This document shows, piece by piece, positions 1 through 6,380 of a DNA stretch of 23,644 nt. The notes beneath the pieces were generated by a model. The model saw only the letters and a list, made by a program, of their open reading frames with translations, did no database searches and had not been told where the DNA came from. Both the position numbers and the translations under genes were made by a program. Position 1 is the first letter of the stretch; every line of letters begins with the position of its first letter. Source of the stretch: Phytohabitans sp036906915. Lineage in GTDB: Bacteria > Actinomycetota > Actinomycetes > Mycobacteriales > Micromonosporaceae. Location of the stretch: NCBI RefSeq assembly GCF_036906915.1, contig NZ_JBAKHX010000102.1, positions 1 to 23,644 on the forward strand, in the 5' to 3' direction.

Positions 1-99
1 CTCAAAGAACAAACACACACCAAACCACCGACCCCCCAAACCAGGAGGCCCGCCCTTGGGGCAACTGCTCTATCTTACCTGCCGGACTCGTTCTGTCAA
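1..99 (-). promoter_or_regulatory. rRNA operon leader with proximal rrn promoter (reads off the left edge)
   Basis: On the minus strand a TTGACA -35 box (94-99), a 16-bp spacer and a TAAGAT -10 box (72-77) form the strongest sigma70-like promoter in the window. Its transcript would run left off the window through a GT-rich stretch ending in TTTGTTCTTTGAG (1-13). That motif resembles the boxA-like antitermination signal that precedes 16S rRNA, or lies in the 16S-23S spacer, of actinobacteria. No rRNA bases are inside the window, so identification as an rrn leader rests on this motif and on the promoter array. Confidence 0.65.
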
Positions 100-249
100 G
101 CCGGATCTCCGGCCCAACTTTGCTTCGTCCGAACGTTCCTTCGCGCACGCACAGACCGATCATCTCGATCAGCGCCTCGAAGGGGGAACCTGCAGACCGG
201 CCGCCGCAGCTCTCGCTGCACGCTCGCCCGGATCTCTGCCGGCTTGTCT

Positions 250-278
250 ACTTTACCCGGTCGGCTTCGCTTTGCCAA
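250..278 (-). promoter_or_regulatory. middle promoter of the rrn leader
   Basis: On the minus strand: TTGGCA (-35, 273-278), a 17-bp spacer and TAAAGT (-10, 250-255). It lies 178 bp upstream of the proximal promoter in the same orientation, consistent with the multiple tandem promoters known in front of actinobacterial rrn operons. Confidence 0.5.
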
Positions 279-364
279 ATCGGCTTCCGCACCGCCCGTT
301 TGCGCTTGGTTCCGGCCGCTCTGCCCTTGTTGGGCGAAGTGTCCGTACCCCGTGCGCAGAGAGA

Positions 365-393
365 AAGTTACGCGGCCTCCGCCCCGAACGCAA
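365..393 (-). promoter_or_regulatory. distal promoter of the rrn leader
   Basis: On the minus strand: TTGCGT (-35, 388-393), a 17-bp spacer and TAACTT (-10, 365-370), 115 bp upstream of the middle promoter. It is the weakest match of the three. The whole stretch 1-436 contains no convincing gene; the reading frames there have no family resemblance and overlap the promoters. Confidence 0.4.
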
Positions 394-436
394 ATCAGCG
401 TATGTCGATGGCTTGTCGCCGTCGTAGGGTGCAAGC

Positions 437-643
437 GTGGACTCCGGGTATCGCGCCGAAGACGTGCTGCTGGGCATGCTCTTCCCGTTCTGGCAGCTCG
501 TCATCGCCGTCCTCGTCGTGGTGACCCTCGTGCTGTCGGTGCGGCGGCTGGCCCAGCGCGGCCGGTCGCGGATGATGACCGCGATGCTGATCAGCGGCGG
601 TGTCGTGATTGGCTTCACCGTGATCGGCGTCCTGCTTAGCTAG
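437..643 (+). CDS. small two-helix membrane protein, function unknown
   Basis: A 68-residue protein starting at GTG. Two hydrophobic segments (about residues 13-35 and 47-67) flank a short basic loop containing RRLAQRGRSR, giving a hairpin with a cytoplasmic positive loop. I do not recognise a named family. A TAGGGT at 425-430 ends only 6 nt before the GTG, so it could be the -10 box of a leaderless transcript; AGGGTG at 426-431 could instead serve as a ribosome binding site. The gene diverges from the putative rrn promoter array. Third codon positions are strongly GC, which supports it being real. Confidence 0.6.
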   Translation: MDSGYRAEDVLLGMLFPFWQLVIAVLVVVTLVLSVRRLAQRGRSRMMTAMLISGGVVIGFTVIGVLLS

Positions 644-978
644 ATCCGGCGAACTCGCGCCCGCGGGGTCTGGATCGAGCCTGCGGCTTGCCCAATGTCT
701 TGCGAACCCTCGCCGGCGAGGCGCGACGGGGAGGCGGCAGGTCCTGGCGCTCACGATCACCGGGGCCGGCGGCTCCACGCCGTCAGTGCTCTGCGGCCCA
801 CGCGCCGATCAAGGAAGATCGCATGGATCAAGGGCAAACGCACGTGGAAAAGAGATCCATCCACGTGCATTTGCCCTTGATCGACGTAGAGAGCGGGCCG
901 CGCGCCCGAGCGCGGCTCCCACGCGCGGCGGGCGCGGCCGGCGGACGGGCGACGGGCGTGGCCGGTGGTGTGGCCCGG
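644..978. other. intergenic stretch between convergent genes
   Basis: These 335 bases lie between the small membrane protein and the 3' end of the amidase gene. They contain a short perfect palindrome (CCTCGCCGGCGAGG, 711-724), the hairpin repeat at 806-884, and a GC-rich imperfect inverted repeat at about 897-945 just downstream of the amidase stop. I see no gene. Confidence 0.6.
806..884. repeat. REP-like hairpin repeat, copy 1
   Basis: The left arm 826-848 (GATCAAGGGCAAACGCACGT and three more bases) pairs with 860-882, 22 of 23 positions matching and the remaining one a possible G-U pair. A shorter GATCAAGG half-copy precedes it at 807-814. A related element lies at 3326-3405. Both sit between convergent genes, so a bidirectional terminator or mRNA 3'-end role is plausible. 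The complementary arms contain the palindrome CACGTG. Confidence 0.75.
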
Positions 979-1776
979 CTAGAGGCGGCGGTTGGCCAGG
1001 CTGGGGAGTTCTTGGCGGATCGCTGCCAGGCGGTCGAGGTCGAGGTCGGCCACCACTACCCCCGTCGTGTCGGGAGCCTGGGCGAGCACCGTGCCCCACG
1101 GGTCGATCACCATGCTGCGGCCGAAGCAGGTGCGCCCCGGGTCGTGGTCGCCGATCTGGCCGGCGGCTACTACGTAGCACTGGTTTTCGATCGCCCGCGC
1201 CCGCAGCAGCACCTCCCAGTGGTCGCGACCGGTGTGCATCATGAACGCGGCCGGCACGACCAGGACCAGGGCGCGCCCGGCGACCGCCAGCCGCCGGTAC
1301 AGCTCCGGAAAGCGCAGGTCGTAACAGATCGACAGACCCACCCGTACCCCGTCGATCTCGACCACGACCGCCTCGGTGCCGGGTGCGACGGTCTTCGACT
1401 CCTGGTACGAGACCCGTCCGGGGATCTCCACGTCGTACAAATGGATCTTCCGATAGGTAGCGGCGAGCTCGCCGTCACGGTCGAAGACCAGCGACGTGTT
1501 GTAGGTGCGCTCGGCGTCCGGGCCGGCTTCGTGGAACGAGCCGGCCAGGACCCACATCCCCAGCGTGCGCGCCGCGGTCGCGAAGTACGCCGCGAATTCC
1601 CCGTCGACGGGCTCCGGCTTCGGCACGCCGGCCGCCGGCCCGAGATAGTCGACGTACTCCGGCAACACCGCCAGGTCGGCGCCCGCGGCGGCCGCCTTCT
1701 TGAGCAGCTCACCGGCCGTCACCAGATTGGTCGCGCGATTGTCGCGGGTGTTGAGCTGGCACACAGCTACGCGCAT
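979..1776 (-). CDS. carbon-nitrogen hydrolase, Nit1-type (deaminated glutathione amidase / omega-amidase class)
   Basis: A 265-residue nitrilase-superfamily amidase. The catalytic triad is visible: Glu40 (AVLPEYV), Lys110 (TYRKIHLYDV) and Cys151 (LSICYDLRFPELY). The IHLYDVEIPGR segment after the lysine and HWEVLLRARAIENQCYVVAA near residue 190 closely resemble Nit1 proteins, which hydrolyse deaminated glutathione as metabolite repair; related enzymes act on alpha-ketoglutaramate. The start is ATG at 1776, where similarity to the family begins; the frame stays open further upstream but only as a shadow of the transporter gene. It follows that transporter after 17 bp and is probably co-transcribed. 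The exact substrate is inferred from similarity. Confidence 0.88.
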   Translation of the reverse strand: MRVAVCQLNTRDNRATNLVTAGELLKKAAAAGADLAVLPEYVDYLGPAAGVPKPEPVDGEFAAYFATAARTLGMWVLAGSFHEAGPDAERTYNTSLVFDRDGELAATYRKIHLYDVEIPGRVSYQESKTVAPGTEAVVVEIDGVRVGLSICYDLRFPELYRRLAVAGRALVLVVPAAFMMHTGRDHWEVLLRARAIENQCYVVAAGQIGDHDPGRTCFGRSMVIDPWGTVLAQAPDTTGVVVADLDLDRLAAIRQELPSLANRRL

Positions 1777-1793
1777 GCCGCCCAGATTACGGG

Positions 1794-2627
1794 CTACGTC
1801 GTGGTGAGGACGAGTGCTGTCGCCGCCAGCCCGAGCCCCATGATTTGCAGCAGGCGCAACCGCTCCCGGTCTATGGCGAGCGCGAGCAGCACCGTGCTGG
1901 CCGGGTAGAGGGCGGCGATCGCGGCGACGATGCTGAGGTGGCCACGCACGGCGGCCGCCAGATAGAGCGCGTTCGCGACGATGTCCAGGGTGCCGGCAAC
2001 GATGGCCCACGGCACCACCGCGCGGGGCAGTCGCAGTGACGTTCGCGTGCGGGCGAGCAGGAGCAGCCCGACGATGATCGAGCTGACCCGGCCGGCCGCG
2101 AGCGGCCACATGCCCGCTTCCTCCGTCGACTGGCCGAGCAGCGAGAAGAAGAGCCCGAAGAGCAGGCCGGCGAGCAGGGAGATTCCGATCAGCCGGGAGG
2201 TCACCGCGCGGCGGTCACCACCCGGGCCGAGGCTGACGAGCGCGATGGCCAGGACCGCCAGTCCAGCTCCGCCCAGGGCAAGGGCGCCAGGGGTACGGTC
2301 GGTGAGCAGCCCGGCGACGATTGGTACCACGGCTGCGGTGACCGCCGTGACCGGAGCGACCACGGCCATGGCGCCGCTTGCGAGCGCCCGGTAGAGCAGG
2401 ACGATCCCGCCGAAGCCGGCGACGCCGGCGCCGACGCCCCACGCGATGTCGGCGAGCCCGGGGGTGCCGGGCACGGCCAGCAGGCACACGGCGAGCGCCG
2501 GCAGGCAGAAGATCTGCGACGCGACCGTCACCGCCAGCGGCTCGGCGCGCTGCGACGCCTTACCGCCGGAGAAGTCGGCGGTGCCCCAGACGAGGGCGGA
2601 GACGGCAGCGAGGACAATGGGCAGCAC
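1794..2627 (-). CDS. EamA/DMT-family membrane transporter
   Basis: A 277-residue protein with about ten hydrophobic segments in two similar halves, the EamA duplication, beginning with the family-typical N-terminus ALVWGTADFSGGKAS. Members export small metabolites or amino acids; the substrate here cannot be told. The start is GTG at 2627 with no evident Shine-Dalgarno. GATACGACT just upstream could be a -10 region of a leaderless transcript. It is first in an apparent operon with the amidase and divergent from the XRE-cupin regulator, which is a likely controller. Confidence 0.82.
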   Translation of the reverse strand: MLPIVLAAVSALVWGTADFSGGKASQRAEPLAVTVASQIFCLPALAVCLLAVPGTPGLADIAWGVGAGVAGFGGIVLLYRALASGAMAVVAPVTAVTAAVVPIVAGLLTDRTPGALALGGAGLAVLAIALVSLGPGGDRRAVTSRLIGISLLAGLLFGLFFSLLGQSTEEAGMWPLAAGRVSSIIVGLLLLARTRTSLRLPRAVVPWAIVAGTLDIVANALYLAAAVRGHLSIVAAIAALYPASTVLLALAIDRERLRLLQIMGLGLAATALVLTTT

Positions 2628-2640
2628 CGTGCAGTCGTAT

Positions 2641-2683
2641 CACAATGTTGACCGCGAAGGACACTGTGTTGACCAACAATGTG
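2641..2683. promoter_or_regulatory. putative operator between the EamA gene and the XRE-cupin regulator
   Basis: CACAATGTTG (2641-2650) is mirrored by CAACAATGTG (2674-2683), 9 of 10 positions complementary. Inside, CACAATGTTGACC (2641-2653) recurs as CACTGTGTTGACC (2662-2674), 11 of 13 identical and 21 bp apart, two helical turns. The cluster lies at the divergent promoter and covers the regulator's start codon, as expected for an autoregulated operator. Confidence 0.5.
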
Positions 2684-3262
2684 GCCGCACTCACCGCGGC
2701 CGTGGCCGGGCACGTACGCGCGCTGCGCACCTCCCGAGGCTGGTCGCTCGACGAGCTGGCCGGGCGTTCAGGCGTGAGCAAGGGCATGGTGGTGCAGATC
2801 GAGGGGGCCCGCACCAACCCAAGTGTCGGCACGCTGGTCCGGATCGCGGACGCGTTCGGTGTGACGGTGGCGCGCCTGCTCGAACCGGCCGAGGACCGCA
2901 CCGTGCACATCTCGTCTGCCGACGACGCGCCGCGACTGTGGCGGGGCGACGCCGGCGGGTTCGGGCGGCTGCTGCGCGGGCTCAACTCCCCGAGCTTCAC
3001 CGAGCTGTGGGAGTGGATCTTCGTACCCGGTGACCGGCACGCCTCTGCCGAGCACGCCCCCGGTACGCGGGAGATGCTGCACGTGTTGGAGGGCGAACTG
3101 ACCACGACCGTGGACGGCGTCGATCACGTGGTGCGCACCGGCGAAACGATCGACCTGCTCGCCGACCGGCCGCACGGCTACCGCAACGACGGCACCCACC
3201 CGGCACGGATCGTCATGGTCGTCGTGATGCCACCCGGCGAATGGGACCGCCGGCAGGGCTAG
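2666..3262 (+). CDS. XRE-family regulator with C-terminal cupin sensor domain
   Basis: A 198-residue protein. Residues 16-70 form a Cro/CI-type helix-turn-helix (LDELAGRSGVSKGMVVQIE), and residues 115-190 a single cupin barrel (MLHVLEGELTTTVDG, then a TGETIDLLADRPH turn). Such XRE-cupin proteins usually repress a neighbouring transport or catabolic gene and sense a small ligand through the cupin. GTG 2666 is preferred because AAGGA lies 4 nt upstream. ATG 2645 (seven residues longer) and GTG 2681 are alternatives. The likely target is the divergent transporter-amidase pair. Confidence 0.85.
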   Translation: MLTNNVAALTAAVAGHVRALRTSRGWSLDELAGRSGVSKGMVVQIEGARTNPSVGTLVRIADAFGVTVARLLEPAEDRTVHISSADDAPRLWRGDAGGFGRLLRGLNSPSFTELWEWIFVPGDRHASAEHAPGTREMLHVLEGELTTTVDGVDHVVRTGETIDLLADRPHGYRNDGTHPARIVMVVVMPPGEWDRRQG

Positions 3263-3325
3263 CCGCCTCAGCCACTGATGATCCGGCAGGCTCAGGGACA
3301 GCGCGGCGTCAGGCGCGGGTCGTGC

Positions 3326-3405
3326 CGATCAAGGGCAGTCGCGTCGATCAAGGAAGAATGCACGTGGATCGGAGATCCAAGCACGTGCGTTTGCCCTTGA
3401 TCGAT
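3326..3405. repeat. REP-like hairpin repeat, copy 2
   Basis: Arms 3345-3365 and 3383-3403 pair at 18 of 21 positions. The layout is the same as copy 1: a GATCAAGG half-copy (3328-3335), a left arm, GAGATCCA in the loop, and a right arm ending TTTGCCCTTGATCGA. The variable modules after GATCAAGG (GGCA versus GAAG) appear exchanged between the half-copy and the arm relative to copy 1. It lies between the convergent XRE-cupin and clpX genes. Confidence 0.75.
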
Positions 3406-3425
3406 GGGAAAGAGGCGGGAACGCC

Positions 3426-3449
3426 GGTGCGCGGCGGCCGCCGCGCACC
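3426..3449. terminator. perfect palindrome downstream of clpX
   Basis: GGTGCGCGGCGG is followed directly by its exact reverse complement, a 24-bp perfect palindrome ending 8 bp from the clpX stop codon. It probably acts as, or helps, the clpX transcription terminator, although there is no T-tract, as is common in actinobacteria. Confidence 0.55.
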
Positions 3450-3457
3450 AGGGCGGG

Positions 3458-4753
3458 CTAGGCGGTCTTTTCCTCGCGGTGTTCGCGGCGGCGGCGGCCG
3501 GTGAACTCGCGCGGCACGATCGTCGGGTAGACGTTTTCGAGAACGACCTCGCGCGTGATCAGCACTCGGGCGGCGTCGGGGTTGCTCGGCACCTCGTACA
3601 TCACGGAGAGCAGGACCTCTTCCATGATGGCTCGCAGGCCGCGCGCGCCGGTGCCGCGCAACATCGCCTGATCGGCGATCGCCTCCAGCGAGGAGATGTC
3701 GAACTCGAGCTCGACGCCGTCGAGCTCGAACAGCCGCTGGTACTGCTTCACGTACGCGTTGCGCGGCTCGGTGAGGATCTTGATGAGCGCCTCACGGTCG
3801 AGGTTGCGCACCGTGGTGATCACCGGCAGGCGGCCGATGAACTCAGGGATCAGCCCGAACTTGAGCATGTCTTCGGGCATGACCTGGCTGAAGATGTCGT
3901 CGGTCGACCGCTCGGACACCGCGCGCAGGTGGGCGCCGAAACCGAGGCCACCCCGCCCGACCCGGGACTCGATGATCTGGTCGAGCCCCGCGAACGCGCC
4001 ACCGCAGATGAACAGCACGTTGGTGGTGTCGATCTGGATGAACTCCTGGTGGGGGTGCTTACGCCCGCCCTGGGGTGGCACGTTGGCCACCGTGCCCTCA
4101 AGGATCTTGAGTAGGGCCTGCTGCACGCCCTCGCCGGAGACGTCACGGGTGATCGAGGGGTTTTCGGACTTGCGGGCGATCTTGTCGACCTCGTCGATGT
4201 AGATGATGCCCGTCTCGGCCCGCTTGATGTCGTAGTCAGCGGCCTGGATCAGCTTGAGGAGGATGTTTTCGACATCCTCACCGACGTAGCCCGCCTCGGT
4301 GAGCGCCGTGGCGTCGGCGATCGCGAACGGCACGTTGAGCATGCGGGCGAGCGTCTGGGCCAGGTGCGTCTTGCCGCAGCCCGTGGGGCCGATCAGCAGG
4401 ATGTTGGACTTTGCCAGCTCGACAGCCTCGCCGCCGTTGCCCGGCGCGCCTGCCGACTCGGCCTGGATGCGCTTGTAGTGGTTGTAGACCGCCACGGCGA
4501 GCGCCTTCTTGGCCTGGTCCTGACCCACCACGTACTGGTCGAGGAACTGGCAGATCTCCATCGGCTTGGGAAGCTCTTCCCACTTCACCTCGCCGGACTC
4601 AGCCAGCTCCTCTTCGATGATCTCGTTGCAGAGATCGATGCACTCGTCGCAGATGTAGACACCTGGACCCGCGATGAGCTTCTTTACCTGCTTCTGCGAT
4701 TTACCGCAGAAGGAGCACTTGAGTAGGTCGCCACCGTCACCGATCCGTGCCAC
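3458..4753 (-). CDS. clpX: ATP-dependent Clp protease ATP-binding subunit ClpX
   Basis: A 431-residue AAA+ unfoldase of full family length that feeds substrates to ClpP. The N-terminal zinc-binding domain has Cys13, Cys16, Cys35 and Cys38. Walker A is GPTGCGKT at 122-129 and Walker B IIYIDE at 183-188. The RKH pore loop is at 231-233. The ClpP-docking tripeptide is LGF (270-272), the form I expect in actinobacteria instead of IGF. Sensor 2 is in TGARGLRAI. GTG 4753 is preceded by AGGAG at a good distance. It lies downstream of clpP2 with a 211-bp gap, so it may have its own promoter in addition to read-through. Confidence 0.98.
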   Translation of the reverse strand: MARIGDGGDLLKCSFCGKSQKQVKKLIAGPGVYICDECIDLCNEIIEEELAESGEVKWEELPKPMEICQFLDQYVVGQDQAKKALAVAVYNHYKRIQAESAGAPGNGGEAVELAKSNILLIGPTGCGKTHLAQTLARMLNVPFAIADATALTEAGYVGEDVENILLKLIQAADYDIKRAETGIIYIDEVDKIARKSENPSITRDVSGEGVQQALLKILEGTVANVPPQGGRKHPHQEFIQIDTTNVLFICGGAFAGLDQIIESRVGRGGLGFGAHLRAVSERSTDDIFSQVMPEDMLKFGLIPEFIGRLPVITTVRNLDREALIKILTEPRNAYVKQYQRLFELDGVELEFDISSLEAIADQAMLRGTGARGLRAIMEEVLLSVMYEVPSNPDAARVLITREVVLENVYPTIVPREFTGRRRREHREEKTA

Positions 4754-4964
4754 CTACGTTCTCCTAGCGCTCATCAGCCGGTGAGCCGGCCCCTGGCCTG
4801 AGGACGGTCATGCCATTGATCTTGGTAGTGCCACCGGCGAGGTCGCCGGACGATCTGTGCACCTCGACGTTACCCGGTGCCGGAGGTTTCTCCGACCCCC
4901 AAAATGGGTGTGTCAGGAGCCAGCCAGTGTACTTCCCTCGTACTGGCCCCTGATCCCCAAGCAA
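4754..4964 (-). promoter_or_regulatory. clpX upstream region with dyad
   Basis: The 211-bp gap between clpP2 and clpX contains CCAGT-N13-ACTGG at about 4921-4943. On the minus strand a TACACT there, 16 bp after TCAGGG, could be a clpX promoter. The open frame across the gap has low GC at third positions and is not convincing as a gene. AGGAG near 4765 is the clpX ribosome binding site. Confidence 0.35.
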
Positions 4965-5624
4965 TCAGCTGCCGGCGCCAGCGCCGACGAGGCCCTTCTT
5001 TCGGCTGGCCAGGACCGTGTCCACCACGCCGTAGTCCTTGGCCTCAGCGGCCGTAAGGATCTTGTCACGGTCGATGTCCTTGCGGACCTTCTCGACCGGC
5101 TGGCCGGTGTGGCGCGCGTACAGCTCCTCGAGCTGGTTGCGCATCCGCATGATCTCGCGAGCCTGGATCTCGATGTCCGAGCCCTGGCCGTAGCCGCCCT
5201 CGGTGGCCGGCTGGTGCATGATCACGCGGGAGTGCGGCAGGGCCATCCGCTTGCCGGGCGTGCCGGCAGCGAGCAGCACCGAGGCGGCGCTGGCGGCCTG
5301 CCCCAGACACACGGTGACGATGTCCGGCCGGACGTACTGCATGGTGTCGTAGATCGCCGTCATGGCCGTGAAGGAGCCGCCGGGCGAGTTGATGTACATG
5401 GTGATGTCGCGGTCGGGGTCGGTGCCCTCGAGCGTCAGCAGCTGCGCCATCACGTCGTTGGCGGACGCGTCGTCGATCTGCACGCCGAGGAAGATGATCC
5501 GGTCCTCGAACATCTTGTTGTACGGGTTGGACTCCTTGACCCCGTACGACGTGCGCTCGACGAACGACGGGATGATGTACCGGTTGTAGACCGACAGGCC
5601 TGCCGGAACCTGTAGCTCAGTCAT
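4965..5624 (-). CDS. clpP2: ATP-dependent Clp protease proteolytic subunit ClpP2
   Basis: A 219-residue serine peptidase subunit. The catalytic residues are Ser112 (GQAASAASVLLA), His137 (VIMHQPA) and Asp183 (KDIDRDK). YINSPGGSFTAMTAIYDTMQY is the expected oligomer and active-site strand. In actinobacteria ClpP1 and ClpP2 form a mixed tetradecamer that works with ClpX or ClpC. It starts 10 bp after the clpP1 stop, so the two are co-transcribed and made together. The N-terminus SVYNRYIIPSFVERTSYGV matches the ClpP2 rather than the ClpP1 branch. Confidence 0.97.
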   Translation of the reverse strand: MTELQVPAGLSVYNRYIIPSFVERTSYGVKESNPYNKMFEDRIIFLGVQIDDASANDVMAQLLTLEGTDPDRDITMYINSPGGSFTAMTAIYDTMQYVRPDIVTVCLGQAASAASVLLAAGTPGKRMALPHSRVIMHQPATEGGYGQGSDIEIQAREIMRMRNQLEELYARHTGQPVEKVRKDIDRDKILTAAEAKDYGVVDTVLASRKKGLVGAGAGS

Positions 5625-5634
5625 CGTGCCTTCC

Positions 5635-6279
5635 TCAGCTCAAAGTGCCGGCGCCGGTTGGAACCTGGGCCGCCCCGGTGATCACGTGGTCGATGAAGCC
5701 ATAGTCCTTGGCCTCCTGCGCCGTGAACCAACGGTCGCGGTCGGAGTCGGCCTCGATCTGCGGCTGCGACTGCCCGGTGTGGTGCGCCACCCGCTCCTGG
5801 AACATCCGCTTGGTGTACAGCATCTGCTCGGCCTGGATGGCGATGTCGGAGGCCGTGCCGCCCATGCCACCGGACGGCTGGTGCATCATGATCCGCGCGT
5901 GCGGCAGGGCATACCGCTTGCCGCGGGTGCCGGCGCAGAGCAGGAGCTGGCCCATTGAGGCCGCCATGCCCATCGCGATCGTCGCCACGTCGTTGGTGAC
6001 GTACTGCATCGTGTCGTAGATCGCCATGCCCGAGTACACCGAGCCACCCGGCGAGTTGATGTAGAGGTTGATGTCACGCTCGGGGTCTTCCGCCGCGAGC
6101 AGCAGCAGCTGCGCGCAGATGCGGTTGGCGACCTGGTCGGTGACCTCGCTGCCCAGGAAGATGATGCGCTCCTTGAGCAACCGGTTGTAGACCGTGTCGT
6201 CGAGGTTGCCACTGAGCGCGTCGCCGCCCCGGGCGTCAACGGCCCGGATCGACGTCGCTGGGATGTGCAGATCGGTCAT
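5635..6279 (-). CDS. clpP1: ATP-dependent Clp protease proteolytic subunit ClpP1
   Basis: A 214-residue ClpP with Ser108 (GMAASMGQLLL), His133 (IMMHQPSGG) and Asp178 (ADSDRDRW) as the triad and YINSPGGSVYSGMAIYDTM upstream. ATG 6279 is chosen because GAAGGG lies 6 nt upstream; the frame is open 15 codons further but lacks a ribosome binding site. The first 30 residues are a variable, probably processed, leader. It is first gene of the clpP1-clpP2 pair, behind a ClgR-type operator, and follows tig. Confidence 0.97.
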   Translation of the reverse strand: MTDLHIPATSIRAVDARGGDALSGNLDDTVYNRLLKERIIFLGSEVTDQVANRICAQLLLLAAEDPERDINLYINSPGGSVYSGMAIYDTMQYVTNDVATIAMGMAASMGQLLLCAGTRGKRYALPHARIMMHQPSGGMGGTASDIAIQAEQMLYTKRMFQERVAHHTGQSQPQIEADSDRDRWFTAQEAKDYGFIDHVITGAAQVPTGAGTLS

Positions 6280-6346
6280 GGCAAGCCCTTCGCAATATGT
6301 CTCCGTACGACCGACCTTAACCACTGGTGGCAGGCTCGGCTTCCGC

Positions 6347-6363
6347 GTTCGCTGTCAGCGCAC
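6347..6363. promoter_or_regulatory. ClgR-type operator upstream of clpP1
   Basis: GTTCGCTGTCAGCGCAC contains the near-dyad CGC-N5-GCG. Its minus-strand form CGCTGACAGCGAAC fits the CGCYNANRGCGWWS core described for the activator ClgR, and it also resembles the GTTCGC...GCG motif from Streptomyces. It lies between the tig stop and clpP1, 68 bp upstream of the clpP1 start, where ClgR activates clpP1P2 in other actinobacteria. Confidence 0.65.
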
Positions 6364-6380
6364 GCGCACGGCGTACCCGA

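Noticed and set aside
56..639. Several frames of 110-130 codons on both strands at the left edge
   Set aside because: They overlap each other and the tandem promoters and show no domain signature.
688..1908. Long plus-strand frame of 406 codons
   Set aside because: It crosses the hairpin repeat and runs antisense to the amidase gene, whose catalytic triad is intact. It has no family signal of its own.
4764..4964. 66-codon minus-strand frame between clpP2 and clpX
   Set aside because: It has a TTG start with no ribosome binding site and only about two-thirds GC at third positions, well below the neighbours.
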